Notes: a model not told the origin generated them from the sequence alone. Positions 37,995-51,539 are shown, numbered from the stretch's first letter. The stretch is 64,000 bases of DNA from Campylobacter avium LMG 24591 (GCF_002238335.1 NZ_CP022347.1:1302001-1366000); one strand, 5' to 3'. A program made the numbers and translations.

Positions 37995-38889
37995 TTTTAA
38001 GCCTTTTTCCATTTAAATACTGCTTTGCGGTGCAAATTTTTTTGCCAGGTTCTTGCAATTTATGTATCAACAAAGTTCCTTTTTTGCAAGATAAAACCAC
38101 ATCCTCGCCTCTTATTTCCAAAATCTTAGCCTTGTCATTTACGCTGCTTTCATCCAGCAAGCTTATATCTATAAATTTAAGTCCGGTATCTAAAAAAATT
38201 CCAGGCCAAGGATAAAAGGCTAAAAATTTTTGATACACAGCCCTAGCCTCGTCTAAATTTATGAGTCCATCACTTTTGCTGATTTTTTTACAAAATGTAG
38301 CCTTACTTTCATCTTGTTTTTTAGGAGCAATTTTTGCGAAATTTTTTAAGGTGCTAATACAAAGACTTGAGGCCTTTAAACTAAACATATCAAAAACTTC
38401 ATCCGCTCTTTTATCTTTTATTTCAAGCTCAATGCTTTCTAATACATCCCCGCTATCAAGCCCTTCATCCATAAGCATAGTGCAAACACCGCTAATTTTA
38501 TCTGCGTTTAATATAGCACTTTGTATAGGACTTGCACCGCGGTATTTTGGCAGCAAAGATGTGTGAAGATTGATGCAAGGACATATATTAAGTATTTCTT
38601 TAGGTAAAATTTTTCCATAAGCAGCAACAACTATAAAATCTGGCTTTAAAGCCTTTATAGTGTCTATAACTTCAGCATCTTTTAAATTTGATGGGGTAAA
38701 TACCTTTAGATTATGCTCAAGAGCTATAAGTTTTACAGCACTTGGGCTAATGATTTGTTTGCGTCCAACCGCCTTATCGCTTTGAGTAAAAACTGCTAAA
38801 ATATTAAAATTCTCTTCTATTAAGCTTGATAAAATTTTGGCAGCATAAGCTGGAGTTCCCATAAAAACGATAGAATTTTTAACACCCAT
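37966..38889 (-). CDS. fmt: Methionyl-tRNA formyltransferase
   Basis: A 307-residue enzyme: VFMGTPAYAAKIL at the N-terminus, the catalytic INLHTSLLPKYRGASPIQ (Asn, His) region near residue 107, and a C-terminal OB-like domain. It formylates initiator Met-tRNA. It is the first gene of the minus-strand run ending at the CorC-like gene. An upstream hairpin separates it from torA. Confidence 0.95.
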   Translation of the reverse strand: MGVKNSIVFMGTPAYAAKILSSLIEENFNILAVFTQSDKAVGRKQIISPSAVKLIALEHNLKVFTPSNLKDAEVIDTIKALKPDFIVVAAYGKILPKEILNICPCINLHTSLLPKYRGASPIQSAILNADKISGVCTMLMDEGLDSGDVLESIELEIKDKRADEVFDMFSLKASSLCISTLKNFAKIAPKKQDESKATFCKKISKSDGLINLDEARAVYQKFLAFYPWPGIFLDTGLKFIDISLLDESSVNDKAKILEIRGEDVVLSCKKGTLLIHKLQEPGKKICTAKQYLNGKRLKSGDYLYPKR

Positions 38890-38950
38890 AAAATAACCTA
38901 AAGAAAAATTTGAAAGCCAAATGATAACGAAAAGAAAATAAAGCTTAGAT

Positions 38951-38984
38951 AAAAAGAAAGCTCTTAAAGAGCTTTCTTTTTTTT
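38951..38984 (-). terminator. Bidirectional Rho-independent terminator after torA
   Basis: Near-perfect inverted repeat: arm AAAAAGAAAGCTCTT pairs with AAGAGCTTTCTTTTT. There is a T-run on both strands, so it can stop torA transcripts (minus) and act in the other direction too. It lies just past the torA stop and upstream of fmt. Confidence 0.8.
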
Positions 38985-38985
38985 G

Positions 38986-41508
38986 TTAATTTTCAGCACC
39001 CTTAGGAGCAGAAAATGCGGTAACTTCCGGGAGCTCTCCTGTGAATTTTTCTATATTCACAAGTCCTGTGTGAGAGATATTGCCATTTGCTAATTCTGAG
39101 GTTGGTAAGTCTAAGGTTAGACAGTTTGCACTTCCATACTTGCAAAGACCGTTATCATCAGGGTCATACCAAGCACCCTCGCATAATCTCACAACGCCCG
39201 GCATAATATCATTGCTAACCACAGCACCAGCTAAAACCTGACCTCTTTTATTAAAGACCCTCACAACATCGCCATCTTTAATGCCTAATTTCTTAGCGTC
39301 AGCTTTGTTGATTAAAATAGGCTCTCTGCCATTTACTGCGTACTCATCTCTAAGTGATGTATGGCAAAGCTGAGAGTGAAGCCTATTGGCCGGGTGATTT
39401 GTAAGCAAGTGAAAAGGCGCTTCAGGTGTTGCATTACCCAAATACTCAGCTGGTTCAAACCAAGCAGGATGTGGCTTGCAGTCTTTGTATTTGTATTTTT
39501 CTATGCTTTTAGAATAAATTTCAATAAGGCCTGATTCAGTTCCTAAAGCATTTAAAATAGGGTCTTCTATAAATTCAGCATGTCTTACCCACTCTATACT
39601 TTCCATGGTTTCATCAAATTTAATAGGCTCATTCTTAGCCCAAAATTCCTCAAATACAGGCATAGGAGTGGCAAATTCAGCACCATAAGCTTGAGTTTGC
39701 TTATAAGCACTATCGTAGTATTCTTTAATCAACTGCATAGGGGTTTTGCCGCCATCTGTGTATGCATCATAAACTTTTTGGCCATAAACTTTACACAAAT
39801 CAGCAAAAATCGTGTAATCATCTCTGCTTTCGCCCTCTGGCAAGACAGCTTGCTTCATAGGAGTTATATGCATATTAGAATAATCCCCTGTCATAGCGAT
39901 ATCATCTCTTTCATAAGATGAAGTAGCAGGCATAACTATATCGGCCATTTTTGCAGTAGGCGTCCAATAAATCTCATTTACAACAACTGTTCGCGGTTTT
40001 CTCCAAGCTTTTACGAAATTATTTGTATTTTGATGATGAACTATAGGATTGCCACCAGCCCAATAGATAAAGTCTATTTTTGGATATTTTACAGTTTTAC
40101 CATTATGCTTTATAGTTTTGCCAGGATTTTGCAAAACATCAGCTATTCTTGCTAAAGGAAAGGTGTATGATGTACCTTGCTGTAGCCAAGCAGGACCGCC
40201 TGAAGCTTGATTTGCCTTTGGCATACCAACAAATTTACCATTTTTCCAAATTCCAACAGAACCTGCTGTAATTCCACCTAAAACACCGCCTTTGCAGGTT
40301 GGAACACCGCCATTTGAGTAGTGATAACTAAGGCCAAAGCCTCCTCCTGGCGTGCCTATTTGTCCTAACATAGCGCTAAGAGTGGCAATCATCCAGTGCG
40401 GTTGCTCTCCGTGATGTGCTCTTTGCATACCCCAACCGCTCATTATCATGGTAGGATTGTCATAAAACTGCTCTGCTAGACTTTTGATTACTTTTTCATC
40501 TAGTCCGCAAATTTTACTAGCCCAAGCTGTATCTTTTTTCACACCATCACTCTTGCCATCAAGATAATCTTTAAATTTCGCAAAACCAACCGTATAAGTG
40601 TCTAAAAATTCATAATTGACTTTATTTACAGATATTAGGTGAGAGGCCATTCCAAGCATCATAGCAACATCTGTATTTGGTCTAGGGCTTATCAATTCAG
40701 CCTTTAAGTATTTGCAAGTCTGAGTTCTAACCGGGTCTATACAAATCACCTTAATATCACTATCTCTTAGCTTATCAAAATACTGAAGCCCTCTTTGATC
40801 ATTTACACCCCAAGCAATTCTTAGAGTTGAAAGCGGGTCAGAACCCCAAATAACTACTATTTTTGAATTTTTTAATATACTTTCCCAAGATGTTTGTTGC
40901 TCATAAACTTCTAAAGAACCCATTACATAAGGCATTATAACCTGTGAAGCACCAGTTGAGTAATCTCCTGAAACCCCAACAAAGCCTCCTGTAACATTTA
41001 AAAATCTGTGTAATAAAACCCTAGTGTTATGAACCCTACCAGATGAGTACCAACCATAGCTTCCGCCAAAAATCGCTTGAACTCCTTTACTATCCCTAGT
41101 TTTTTTAAGCTCTCTAGCTATAAGCTTTATAGCCTGGTCGTAACTTACTCTAACAAATTCTTCCTTGCCTCTTAACTCAGGTTTTGGGTTGTTTGGATTT
41201 GCTAGATAGCTCTTTCTAACATAAGGATATTTAACGCGGGATTTATAGACCATGTCTGCTGTGTAATGCTGCAAAGGGTTGTCATTGTTTGTGATTTTTT
41301 CCCAAGGCTCACTTTTTGTGATTTTGCCATCTTTAATAGTTAGTTTTAAAATTCCCCAGTGTGCTGCAGTAATTACTGTTCCATTTCTAACTAAGCCAGA
41401 ATTTATACTTGAAGCTTGAACTGTTTTACCAGAAACAAGACTTGGAACTAAAGGTAGGAAACTTAAACCAGCACCGATTTTTAAAAATTTTCTTCTATCT
41501 AAAGACAT
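38986..41508 (-). CDS. torA: TMAO/DMSO reductase-type molybdoenzyme (TorA/BisC family)
   Basis: An 840-residue Mo-bis-MGD oxidoreductase. The N-terminus SLDRRKFLKIGAGLSF is a twin-arginine signal, placing it in the periplasm. The GGSYGWYSSGRVHN segment carries the expected Ser molybdenum ligand of the DMSO-reductase family, and NHPANRLHSQL and ADAKKLGIKDGDVVRV form the C-terminal cofactor domain. It should reduce TMAO, DMSO or biotin sulfoxide. ATG at 41508 follows the cytochrome stop by one base; an upstream in-frame ATG would overlap the cytochrome. Corresponds to C. jejuni Cj0264c. Confidence 0.92.
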   Translation of the reverse strand: MSLDRRKFLKIGAGLSFLPLVPSLVSGKTVQASSINSGLVRNGTVITAAHWGILKLTIKDGKITKSEPWEKITNNDNPLQHYTADMVYKSRVKYPYVRKSYLANPNNPKPELRGKEEFVRVSYDQAIKLIARELKKTRDSKGVQAIFGGSYGWYSSGRVHNTRVLLHRFLNVTGGFVGVSGDYSTGASQVIMPYVMGSLEVYEQQTSWESILKNSKIVVIWGSDPLSTLRIAWGVNDQRGLQYFDKLRDSDIKVICIDPVRTQTCKYLKAELISPRPNTDVAMMLGMASHLISVNKVNYEFLDTYTVGFAKFKDYLDGKSDGVKKDTAWASKICGLDEKVIKSLAEQFYDNPTMIMSGWGMQRAHHGEQPHWMIATLSAMLGQIGTPGGGFGLSYHYSNGGVPTCKGGVLGGITAGSVGIWKNGKFVGMPKANQASGGPAWLQQGTSYTFPLARIADVLQNPGKTIKHNGKTVKYPKIDFIYWAGGNPIVHHQNTNNFVKAWRKPRTVVVNEIYWTPTAKMADIVMPATSSYERDDIAMTGDYSNMHITPMKQAVLPEGESRDDYTIFADLCKVYGQKVYDAYTDGGKTPMQLIKEYYDSAYKQTQAYGAEFATPMPVFEEFWAKNEPIKFDETMESIEWVRHAEFIEDPILNALGTESGLIEIYSKSIEKYKYKDCKPHPAWFEPAEYLGNATPEAPFHLLTNHPANRLHSQLCHTSLRDEYAVNGREPILINKADAKKLGIKDGDVVRVFNKRGQVLAGAVVSNDIMPGVVRLCEGAWYDPDDNGLCKYGSANCLTLDLPTSELANGNISHTGLVNIEKFTGELPEVTAFSAPKGAEN

Positions 41509-41509
41509 A

Positions 41510-42088
41510 TTATTTTCCTTTCTTAAAATCTCTTGCATTTTTTTGCAAATATTCTATGACAAGCCATCTGTCCTCTTTTGCTATGCCGGTTCTATCAGCC
41601 ATAGAGCGAAACTGCGCTGGCCATTGATTTGCTGTAAATTCATTTTCTTTATGAACCGTGTGACAAATTCCGCAATTATCTGCGTATAAGCTTCTTGCTC
41701 TGCTTAGCATTTCTTTATCTGAGCTCGCAAAATCTTGCTTATCAGCCCAAACTTCAATAGTTGCTCTGCCCCACCTAGTAGCCGTTCCTGCAGCTTTGCT
41801 TTTAAATTTCAAAGGAGCATTCTTTGAAAAGGCTGCAACTATAATCCTTTGGCTGTTGTTGAAATACAAAACCGACGGAGCCGCAGGGTTTACATAGCCG
41901 CTAATCCTTAGCAAGACCTTGTTGCCCTCTGTTCTTACAACTTGAAAAGGATTTGTAGGAAGCAACCTACCTTGAACCTTAGTATCATCTTTGTTGAGAT
42001 AAAGAGATACAACCTTATCTGTGTATTTGTTTGTATTGGCTAAAGATAAACTTAGCATCAGCACAGAAAATAACAGAATTTTTTTCAT
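41510..42088 (-). CDS. Periplasmic monohaem cytochrome c, electron donor to TorA
   Basis: A 192-residue protein with a signal peptide (KKILLFSVLMLSLSLA) and one CxxCH haem-binding motif (CGICH) near residue 138; no other haem site is seen. The first two-thirds lack known motifs. It is encoded immediately before torA, as in C. jejuni Cj0265c-Cj0264c, so electron delivery to the reductase is inferred. Confidence 0.87.
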   Translation of the reverse strand: MKKILLFSVLMLSLSLANTNKYTDKVVSLYLNKDDTKVQGRLLPTNPFQVVRTEGNKVLLRISGYVNPAAPSVLYFNNSQRIIVAAFSKNAPLKFKSKAAGTATRWGRATIEVWADKQDFASSDKEMLSRARSLYADNCGICHTVHKENEFTANQWPAQFRSMADRTGIAKEDRWLVIEYLQKNARDFKKGK

Positions 42089-42384
42089 AATTCACCGCCT
42101 GTAATAAATTAAATCTTTAGTATTTTTGCGAATTTAAAATAATATTATTCTTAAATAAAGCAATACTATGAAATAAATTTTGTATAAATGGATATTTTAT
42201 ATTATTCTTTATTGATATAATTTTAAATTTGTGTATTTTAAAAAAGCTTAGATGTGAATTTCATATAAAGAAGTTTGATTTAGAAATAATTTTGTTTGCA
42301 AATTTTAGTAGATATAGCCTGAGACAAAATTTGAAAGCTTTAAGATTTCGATAAATTTTTTGCCAAGATGTAAGTAAATTTACT
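42089..42384. other. AT-rich intergenic region upstream of the cytochrome c gene
   Basis: 296 bp, very AT-rich. It must hold the promoter for the minus-strand cytochrome c-torA operon (candidate AT-rich -10 near 42135-42145), but I see no confident box. No gene is seen. Confidence 0.4.
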
Positions 42385-43353
42385 TCAAGCCCTAAAATCA
42401 AGTCTTTTTCTTGCTTGTATTAAAGCATCTTCCCTTCTTTTTGCCTCAAGTCTTTCTAATAATTCTTTATGAGCTTTTTGCATATCCTCGAACATCTGTG
42501 TGAGTGGATCTGTATATTTATATTCTGAATCTTTGCTTCTATTTGCATCTTTATCGACTATCCCAGCTCCTTGCACTATCACGGGATTATTTGGATCAAA
42601 TTTTAATACATTACCATCATTCCAAGCACTTCTTACCTCTTGCAAACTCATAGACTTATCAAAGCCTGTTATTTTACCCCATCTAGTAGTTTCGCCCTCT
42701 ATTGTATACATATTTGCGTTTATTATAGCTACTAAAAGTCCTCCTTTAGTGATAGAGCCATCAGTATTTGTATATTTATCAGCAGTGGTATCGAAAAAAG
42801 AATCATAACCATCTTTTTTATTATTATTGTTAAATATATCATCTACACTAAAAAACAAAGGGCTTGTTTTTATGTCATTGTTGTTGTTATAATCAAAAGA
42901 TAAACTTAAATTTTCATAGTCTTTATCTATTATCTTATCTATTTTTAAACTTTGGCGATTAAACTCATATCCTTGAGGCAAATTTTTTATCTCATCTAAG
43001 GTAAAATTTGCTTTTGAATCTAGAGTATCCTTATCTATGAGCTGAGATAAAATTTTATAAGCATTGCCAACAGTCTTTGCTATGTCTATATTTTCGAACA
43101 CCTTAATCATAGAGCTAGTATTTTTATTTGCCCAAAAATCAACCAAACTTTGCATAGTGCTTGAGTGAATTTTTATATCAGCTGGGATATTTGCAGCCTT
43201 GTTAAACTCGCTTGTAAAATATCCCTCTTTATCTATTTCATAGCCTAAGACTTCGTTTTGGTTTTTGTACACACTTGCTTGATTATTTTTTAAAACTTTA
43301 TAGTTAATATTATTATTTGTATTAAAATTATTAGACAAAAAAGATATATTCAT
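42385..43353 (-). CDS. Cj0814-like flagellar-dependent secreted protein, paralog 2
   Basis: A 322-residue protein without a signal peptide. The segment EVLGYEIDKEGYFTSEFNKAANIPADIKI, followed by ENIDIAKTVGNAYKIL and LPQGYEFNRQSL, matches the neighbouring paralog at 43587 and, from memory, the Campylobacter Cj0814 family secreted through the flagellar apparatus. The N-terminus is Asn-rich and the C-terminus is a charged helix (EDMQKAHKELLERLEAKRRED). A sigma-28 promoter lies 49 bp upstream. Role outside the cell is unknown; modulation of host cells is only inferred for the class. Confidence 0.68.
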   Translation of the reverse strand: MNISFLSNNFNTNNNINYKVLKNNQASVYKNQNEVLGYEIDKEGYFTSEFNKAANIPADIKIHSSTMQSLVDFWANKNTSSMIKVFENIDIAKTVGNAYKILSQLIDKDTLDSKANFTLDEIKNLPQGYEFNRQSLKIDKIIDKDYENLSLSFDYNNNNDIKTSPLFFSVDDIFNNNNKKDGYDSFFDTTADKYTNTDGSITKGGLLVAIINANMYTIEGETTRWGKITGFDKSMSLQEVRSAWNDGNVLKFDPNNPVIVQGAGIVDKDANRSKDSEYKYTDPLTQMFEDMQKAHKELLERLEAKRREDALIQARKRLDFRA

Positions 43354-43401
43354 TTTACTCCCAAGAAGATTAATATATTTCTTAATTTTATACAGTAAAA
43401 C

Positions 43402-43428
43402 AAATCGTCAAATTTGAAAATAGCTTTA
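43402..43428 (-). promoter_or_regulatory. Sigma-28 (FliA) promoter: TAAA-N15-GACGATTT
   Basis: On the minus strand TAAA (43428-43425), exactly 15 bp, then GACGATTT (43409-43402), close to the FliA consensus TAAA-N15-GCCGATAA. It lies 49 bp upstream of the ATG at 43353. Confidence 0.78.
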
Positions 43429-43586
43429 TGAAATTTAGTGTTTAAATTTATATCTTGTGTAAGAAAGTAAAGTTAAATTTTTAATTTAATCTTTATATAA
43501 ATTTATTATTTATCTTAAAATTTAAAATTTTAATTAATTTAACTTTTTATCTAAGATTATTTTTAAATTTAAACTTTTTTAATATA

Positions 43587-44678
43587 TCACACTTTAAAAT
43601 CTATCTTACTCTTATCTACTTTAAATAACTTTTCTAATAATTCTAACACATCAGTCCCCTTTTTTCTTTCATTTTCTAAAAAAGATAAAAAGAAGTTTTT
43701 AGCTATATCATCATAAGTAAAAGTTTCACTTTTACTTTCAGCTTGTATGGGGGTGAAGGGCTTTTTATCTTTAGGAGTTGGGTTATAATTGTCTGAATTA
43801 TTTTTATTGTTTAAATTATCTGTTTGAGGGTTTTTATTAAGTGGAATTTGTAATTCTAGCATTTCTTTTTTGAATTCTGTTATATCATCGTGCTTTGACA
43901 TAAGACTTAAGATAGTTTTAAAATCATCTAAATTTCCACTTGTTAGAATTTCATTAAGCTCTATAGCTAAGGCACTTTCTATTCTACCAAAACCAGCACT
44001 CATACCAAGCACAGTAGCTTTACCTTCTATCATAACCCTGTGGGGAGAATTTTTAAAAAAGCTTACAAAAAGACCGCTTTTGCTTAGCTTATCATCTTTT
44101 AAATAAGCTTCTTTGCTTAATCCTTGTAAAAGCTGATTTATATCTAAATTTTGTTTTACTTCAAAGTTAGAAAAGGTAAAATGCAAAGAACTTGGTAAAT
44201 GTCCTAGCAAATTTGCATTTGAACTCATTATCTTTGAGTTAAATTCATCATACTTTTCATAAGTTTTTATCACAGTTAAATTTTTTATATCAAGTTCATA
44301 TCCGATAGCTAAAGATTTTAAGTCCTCATTGCTCATAAAATCTTTGTTACCAAGCTTTAAAGCAGAAAATACCTTGTAAGCATTTTGCATACTCTTTGCT
44401 ATGTCTATGCTTGTAAAAATATCTTTATTTTTGTAAGAATTTACTAAATTTTCTATATCCTTTGCATAAATTTTATAATCTTTTGGTAATCCTGTTTTTT
44501 CATTAAAATCACTTGTAAAAAAGCCTTCACTATCTACACCATAGCCTAAAATTTCACTTACAGCTTGGCTTTTGTCTTTGACTAAATTTTGATTTAAATT
44601 TTTGTTTAAAGATAAATTTTGATTTTTAATATTTTCTAAATTTTGACTGTATAAATTTAAGTTGTTAGATATGAACAT
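43587..44678 (-). CDS. Cj0814-like flagellar-dependent secreted protein, paralog 1
   Basis: A 363-residue protein that shares with the downstream gene the landmarks EILGYGVDSEGFFTSDFNEKTGLPKDYKI (in part), TSIDIAKSMQNAYKVF and AIGYELDIKNL, so the two are tandem paralogs that have diverged strongly after the first third. No signal peptide is visible and no membrane spans are present, as expected for flagellar export. The C-terminal region has a Pro/Lys/Asn-rich linker (KNNSDNYNPTPKDKKPFTP) before a helical end. A sigma-28 promoter precedes it. Function unknown. Confidence 0.68.
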   Translation of the reverse strand: MFISNNLNLYSQNLENIKNQNLSLNKNLNQNLVKDKSQAVSEILGYGVDSEGFFTSDFNEKTGLPKDYKIYAKDIENLVNSYKNKDIFTSIDIAKSMQNAYKVFSALKLGNKDFMSNEDLKSLAIGYELDIKNLTVIKTYEKYDEFNSKIMSSNANLLGHLPSSLHFTFSNFEVKQNLDINQLLQGLSKEAYLKDDKLSKSGLFVSFFKNSPHRVMIEGKATVLGMSAGFGRIESALAIELNEILTSGNLDDFKTILSLMSKHDDITEFKKEMLELQIPLNKNPQTDNLNNKNNSDNYNPTPKDKKPFTPIQAESKSETFTYDDIAKNFFLSFLENERKKGTDVLELLEKLFKVDKSKIDFKV

Positions 44679-44731
44679 TAAAAAGCCTTATTTATTCTTT
44701 TTTAAAAATTTATTTTCATGAACTGTGAAGC

Positions 44732-44758
44732 TTATCGTCAAATTTAGAAAAAAGTTTA
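44732..44758 (-). promoter_or_regulatory. Sigma-28 (FliA) promoter: TAAA-N15-GACGATAA
   Basis: On the minus strand TAAA (44758-44755), exactly 15 bp, then GACGATAA (44739-44732), one mismatch from consensus. It lies 54 bp upstream of the ATG at 44678. The flanking sequence AAATTTGACGAT is shared with the promoter at 43402, so the promoter was probably duplicated with the gene. Confidence 0.82.
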
Positions 44759-44792
44759 GTTTTAAATTCATGTTTATAAAAATGCTCAATAG

Positions 44793-44969
44793 AATATAAT
44801 TAATAAGAAAAACCGTATCTACATCAACAAATACGATATTCTAAAATCACAAAAACTACAAGGCAAGCCAAAAAATGGAAGTAAAATCAAAGTTAAAACC
44901 ACAAACCCGCAATCCAATCAATCAAACCATAAACAAACTTCACAATCAAGCAAAAACAAATATAAATAA
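44793..44969 (+). pseudogene. Orphan open frame without start codon, possible gene remnant
   Basis: From just after a TAG at 44790-44792 to TAA at 44967 the plus strand is open for 58 codons but has no ATG, GTG or TTG. It reads N-I-I-N-K-K-N-R-I-Y-I-N-K-Y-D-I-L-K-S and on to a Lys/Gln/Ser-rich tail. The first 25 residues look protein-like, the rest low complexity. It could be the 3' stub of a lost gene. I do not recognise it. Confidence 0.3.
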
Positions 44970-45262
44970 AAAGTAAAGAAAAAATTAAATAAAATCTATA
45001 ACAAATAAAAAATAAAAGACAATAAAATTTCAACAACTTATATAAATAAAAAACAAAGAAACAAAACCCTATTTAGAAAAAACTCAAGAAAAACAATAAA
45101 GCCACAAACAAAGCAATTAAAAGGCTATAAAATTAAGCAAAGAAAAAAAACAAAGCAAAAGCCGATAAAAAGCCAAGCAAAAACTAAAACCAAGACAAAG
45201 AATAAAAACTAATACAAAGCCAAAAAAGAAAGATAAAAAAAATAATAAAAGCAGTTAAAGTA
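44970..45262. other. A-rich, strand-asymmetric region downstream of the rRNA operon
   Basis: About 290 bp in which the plus strand is roughly two-thirds A with very little T, unlike the balanced AT-rich intergenic DNA elsewhere. Transcripts leaving 5S rRNA (minus) would be U-rich here. No hairpin terminator and no convincing gene are seen. Confidence 0.5.
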
Positions 45263-45272
45263 TATATAAACA

Positions 45273-45390
45273 AGTCCGCAATGAGCTACTTTCCCCCTGC
45301 CAGTAAGGCGTAGTATCATCACCCACGATGTGCTTAGCTTCTTGGTTCGGGATGGAGCAAGGCGTTTCCACATCTGTATAATCACGGACA
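45273..45390 (-). rRNA. 5S ribosomal RNA
   Basis: On the minus strand, about 118 nt starting TGTCCGTGAT and ending ATTGCGGACTTG, whose ends are complementary (helix I). The internal CCCATCCCGAACC-like loop (read as CTCCATCCCGAACC) is diagnostic. Ends are approximate to a few bases. Confidence 0.93.
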
Positions 45391-45739
45391 TTGTTATTTA
45401 AATGTTTTTAAGGCTATTTAAAAAACTAAGATAATATCTTAAGCTTTAAGAATAAAAGTAGCTCTTAAGTTTATAAAAGCTTTTTAATTTAGGATAAATC
45501 TTTATTTTACTTTAGCTTTTATTCTCATATCTTAGTTTAAAGATTTAATTTCTTTGATAATTAAGCTTAAAATTTAAAGCACTTAAAGCTTTTAATTATT
45601 TATCTTTTAAACCTTAATCTATCTCACCTTAAATTTAACAATCTTTCCTAAGTATAAAAACACTTAAAAAACAATGTTAAGAGCAAGTTTTAAAAACATT
45701 TCCAACTATATAAACCTTAGCAAGGAAGTGATGCTTAAT

Positions 45740-48785
<3,046 letters not shown>

Positions 48786-48805
48786 TATTTCTAATCTTCT
48801 TTAAC

Positions 48806-48824
48806 GTCAAGGCAAAGCCTTGAC
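48806..48824. other. Perfect hairpin in the spacer just 5' of 23S rRNA
   Basis: GTCAAGGC, loop AAA, GCCTTGAC: an 8-bp perfect stem with a 3-nt loop. It lies about 20 nt upstream of the mature 23S 5' end and may be a processing signal of the precursor. Confidence 0.5.
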
Positions 48825-49426
48825 TAAGAAGCAATACTAAAGGCCTAGCCCGTCCTAGCCTAAGCTAATAGACTAAATAAAAGGGTAAGGACTATATAAA
48901 AGCTTAAATTTATAAACTAGATTAAAAAATAAAAGCTTGTATTACTTCTTAATTTAAGATTAGTGCATAAAAGTTAAATTTAATTTAACTTCTACCTTTA
49001 TTCTAAAACGCATCACTTCCTTGTTAAAGTTTATAGTATGAGTAAAATCTTAAATCAAGACGGAAAGTCTAGCTTGTGAATGCTAGATTTATTTATATAC
49101 TTAAATTACTACTAGCTATATTAGTTTATATATGCAATATAAAAACATAAAAAAGTCATAATAAAAGTATGAGAATTAAAATTTAAACTCGCTTTAACAA
49201 GTTCAGTAAAATTGTTTTTATAAAACTTGCTTGTGACTCTTAACAATAATAAATAAAAGAACAACACTAAAACATAAGTAAGGAGTAAAACTCACATGAA
49301 TATGCAAAGTGAAAGTTGAAATTATACGAAACTAAACTTAAAAATAGTTAAATTTAATAATTAAGTTTTTAAGTTTTTTGGTTTTTTGGTTTTTTATTTG
49401 GTTTGGGGTTTGAGGTTGGAAGGGTT

Positions 49427-49439
49427 GGGGGGGGGGGGG
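49427..49439 (+). repeat. Poly-G tract (G13) in the rRNA spacer
   Basis: Thirteen consecutive G on the plus strand (C13 in the rRNA precursor), preceded by a G/T-rich run with several GG-GGGG blocks from about 49379. Long enough to be length-variable and to form a G-quadruplex on the template strand. Confidence 0.85.
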
Positions 49440-49803
49440 AAGGATTATTGAGATTGTAAAGAAAATGTTGAGGGAGGGGGCAAATTAAGCAATGAATGAG
49501 CAATCTAGCAGTTAAATTTGGACATAGAAAAATGAGTAACAACTTGTGAATTTTATAAAGAAAAATTTATATGTATAGACAATGCAAGAATGGCACTTAA
49601 AGTTCTAAAAAATAAAATAAAGAGATGAAAAACTGAATTTTAAAAAACTACCGTTTGATTTTTGCAAGAGAAATTCAAATCAATAATTTAAAAATCAAAA
49701 AACCTCTCATCGTTTTATCTATATCTTCATTCAAGCTTTAAAATCTAAACAAGGATGATTGAGCTTAAGTAATAGTTGTGAGACTTATTACTTATGTACT
49801 CTA

Positions 49804-51317
<1,514 letters not shown>

Positions 51318-51339
51318 ATATTTACTTTTCAGTAAATAT
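51318..51339. other. Hairpin immediately 5' of 16S rRNA
   Basis: ATATTTACT, loop TTTC, AGTAAATAT: a 9-bp perfect stem directly upstream of the mature 16S 5' end, probably part of the leader or processing structure. Confidence 0.5.
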
Positions 51340-51539
51340 GGATAAGTTTAATCTTTTTCATTTCAAAGAAAAAGTTTTAAATAAAAACATAAGTTAATAC
51401 ACTTATGCTTGTTCTGGCTCAATCGATCACTTATTTAGATTTCAAAGATTGACGAAGTATAAATAAATAAAACAATGATAAATTAAAGAACAAAAATAAA
51501 ATCAATGAGCTAGATTATTTAGACTAGAATTTAAATTAA

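Larger units (their letters stand above)
48786..49803 (-). other. 16S-23S internal transcribed spacer without recognisable tRNA genes
   Basis: About 1018 bp between 16S and 23S. I searched by eye for T-arm sequences and clover-leaf arms on both strands and found no tRNA-Ala or tRNA-Ile, which normally sit here in C. jejuni. It contains a perfect hairpin near 23S, a second short hairpin (TCTAGC/GCTAGA, 49067-49086), a G/T-rich segment (49365-49440) and a G13 tract. Confidence 0.7.

Noticed and set aside
42340-42356. Sigma-28-like CGATAA on the plus strand
   Set aside because: No TAAA at the required distance upstream and no plus-strand gene downstream.
48786-49803. tRNA-Ala/tRNA-Ile in the rRNA spacer
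   Set aside because: I expected them from C. jejuni but found no T-arm or acceptor-stem pattern on either strand. Eye inspection cannot fully exclude a degenerate copy.
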